Below are positions 6,442 through 6,995 of a stretch of 6,995 bases of DNA, piece by piece. A program made the position numbers and the translations under genes. Positions within the stretch are counted from its first letter, which is position 1. Each line of letters starts with the position of its first letter. This DNA is from an uncultured Bacteroidota bacterium (GTDB lineage: Bacteria; Bacteroidota; Bacteroidia; Bacteroidales; SZUA-534): contig CALABN010000001.1 in the NCBI GenBank assembly GCA_937885735.1, positions 1 through 6,995 on the forward strand, written 5' to 3'. The notes below the pieces were generated by a model. That model ran no database searches. It was not told the DNA's origin and saw only the letters and a list, made by a program, of their open reading frames with translations.

Positions 6442-6995
6442 TTATTCTGCATTCTTGACGCACCTTACAGATATTGCGTTGTCAGGTTTTTCGTAGTACA
6501 TAAATGGCTTTTTCAAACCTTTGTGGTAGTAAAGTTTCCATACATTGTCGTTAGCCTTTGACGACGACCACATTGAGGCTGAATTGCCAGCGTTTTGGAA
6601 ATCGCCGTTGTAGAAGCCGGCATAAACCAAGTCGAACGGATTGAGCAGGTTCTCAACAATCGAGTCGTTGCAAAGATTTGCTGACAAATCTTGAAGTTCC
6701 TCGTTTGAAGGTATATGCCAGCCGTCGGGACATAGACCTTGAGCGCCTTCATCGACACTGCCGTCCATTGCCACATTCCAGGTATAAAGGATGCCAAGTT
6801 CGGCAGAGTCGGCATTTTGGAAGAATTTGATGCTGTCACCGTTGCTGTTGGTGGTGACTTTCAGGTTTTCGGCCATCCATACCTGGTCGCCGATGGTGGT
6901 GTATTTATACACTCGTCCGTCGCGTTCGTCAACGAACGTTCCGCGGTTTGGCATGCCGTAGGCATTCATTCCGGTCTCGGGGCACACCTTTTCGG
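6442..6995 (-). CDS. Fibrobacter succinogenes major paralogous domain protein, 3' part
   Basis: The frame is open to the right edge of the window (upstream codons Glu-Lys precede the GTG at 6987), so the start and any signal peptide lie outside; that GTG is probably an internal valine. At least 181 residues are visible. They form a Fib_succ_major (TIGR02145-type) domain: GTFVDERDGRVYKYTTIGDQ and VWMAENLK near the beginning, LYTWNVAM, GLCPDGWHIPSNEEL, a MWSSS segment and the closing ISVRCVKN. The two Cys in GLCPDGW and SVRCV are the usual conserved pair and may form a disulfide. These proteins are secreted or lipid-anchored surface proteins in Fibrobacter and Bacteroidetes, often in multiple paralogues; their role is unknown, and a link to C-type-lectin-like folds is family speculation. 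It is convergent with the lipoprotein gene and shares its terminator. Confidence 0.88.
   Translation of the reverse strand, partial: EKVCPETGMNAYGMPNRGTFVDERDGRVYKYTTIGDQVWMAENLKVTTNSNGDSIKFFQNADSAELGILYTWNVAMDGSVDEGAQGLCPDGWHIPSNEELQDLSANLCNDSIVENLLNPFDLVYAGFYNGDFQNAGNSASMWSSSKANDNVWKLYYHKGLKKPFMYYEKPDNAISVRCVKNAE

Noticed and set aside
6513..6839. Minus-strand 108-codon frame overlapping the Fib_succ_major gene
   Set aside because: It is an out-of-frame shadow of a strongly recognisable domain.
6985..6987. GTG at 6987 as the true start of the Fib_succ_major gene
   Set aside because: The frame stays open to the window edge and such proteins carry an N-terminal export signal, which is missing here, so the start must lie outside.

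Overview
The window most likely comes from a member of the order Bacteroidales, probably Prevotella-like. Several things point that way: a C10 peptidase joined to BspA-type leucine-rich repeats; a short secreted protein with a 'SVDGRR ... IYII ... LTYKI.KR' tail; a Fibrobacter/Bacteroidetes 'major paralogous' domain protein; and candidate promoters matching the Bacteroidetes -33/-7 pattern (TTG, 19-20 nt, TAnnTTTG) rather than the E. coli pattern. The species call is an inference.

Left part (1-1175, plus strand): the 3' third of the glycolytic gene gpmI, with every expected C-terminal metal ligand, closed by a strong intrinsic terminator. A short promoter region and a small DUF2867-type gene follow. 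That gene ends 20 bp from the end of a convergent minus-strand operon.

Centre (1196-5917, minus strand): a two-gene unit that is the most interesting part of the window. A promoter and a leader with a perfect 8-bp inverted repeat precede a 155-residue secreted protein. Its stop codon overlaps the start of a 1389-residue secreted protein in an ATGA arrangement, which suggests translational coupling. The large protein runs from signal peptide to C10 (streptopain-like) cysteine protease domain, then 22-residue BspA-like leucine-rich repeats, a linker module, a ZU5-like beta domain, an unrecognised helical region and an unrecognised beta-rich tail. The protease domain follows the signal peptide directly, with no room for the inhibitory propeptide of classical C10 zymogens. 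The small protein and the linker of the large one share a similar segment of about 45 residues, which hints that the pair works together.

Right part (6018-6995): a promoter and a 102-residue putative lipoprotein on the plus strand, then a very strong symmetric terminator serving two convergent genes, then the 3' part of a minus-strand gene for a Fib_succ_major-domain protein whose start lies beyond the window. No RNA genes, insertion sequences or CRISPR arrays were seen, and no gene-free stretch exceeds 300 bases.
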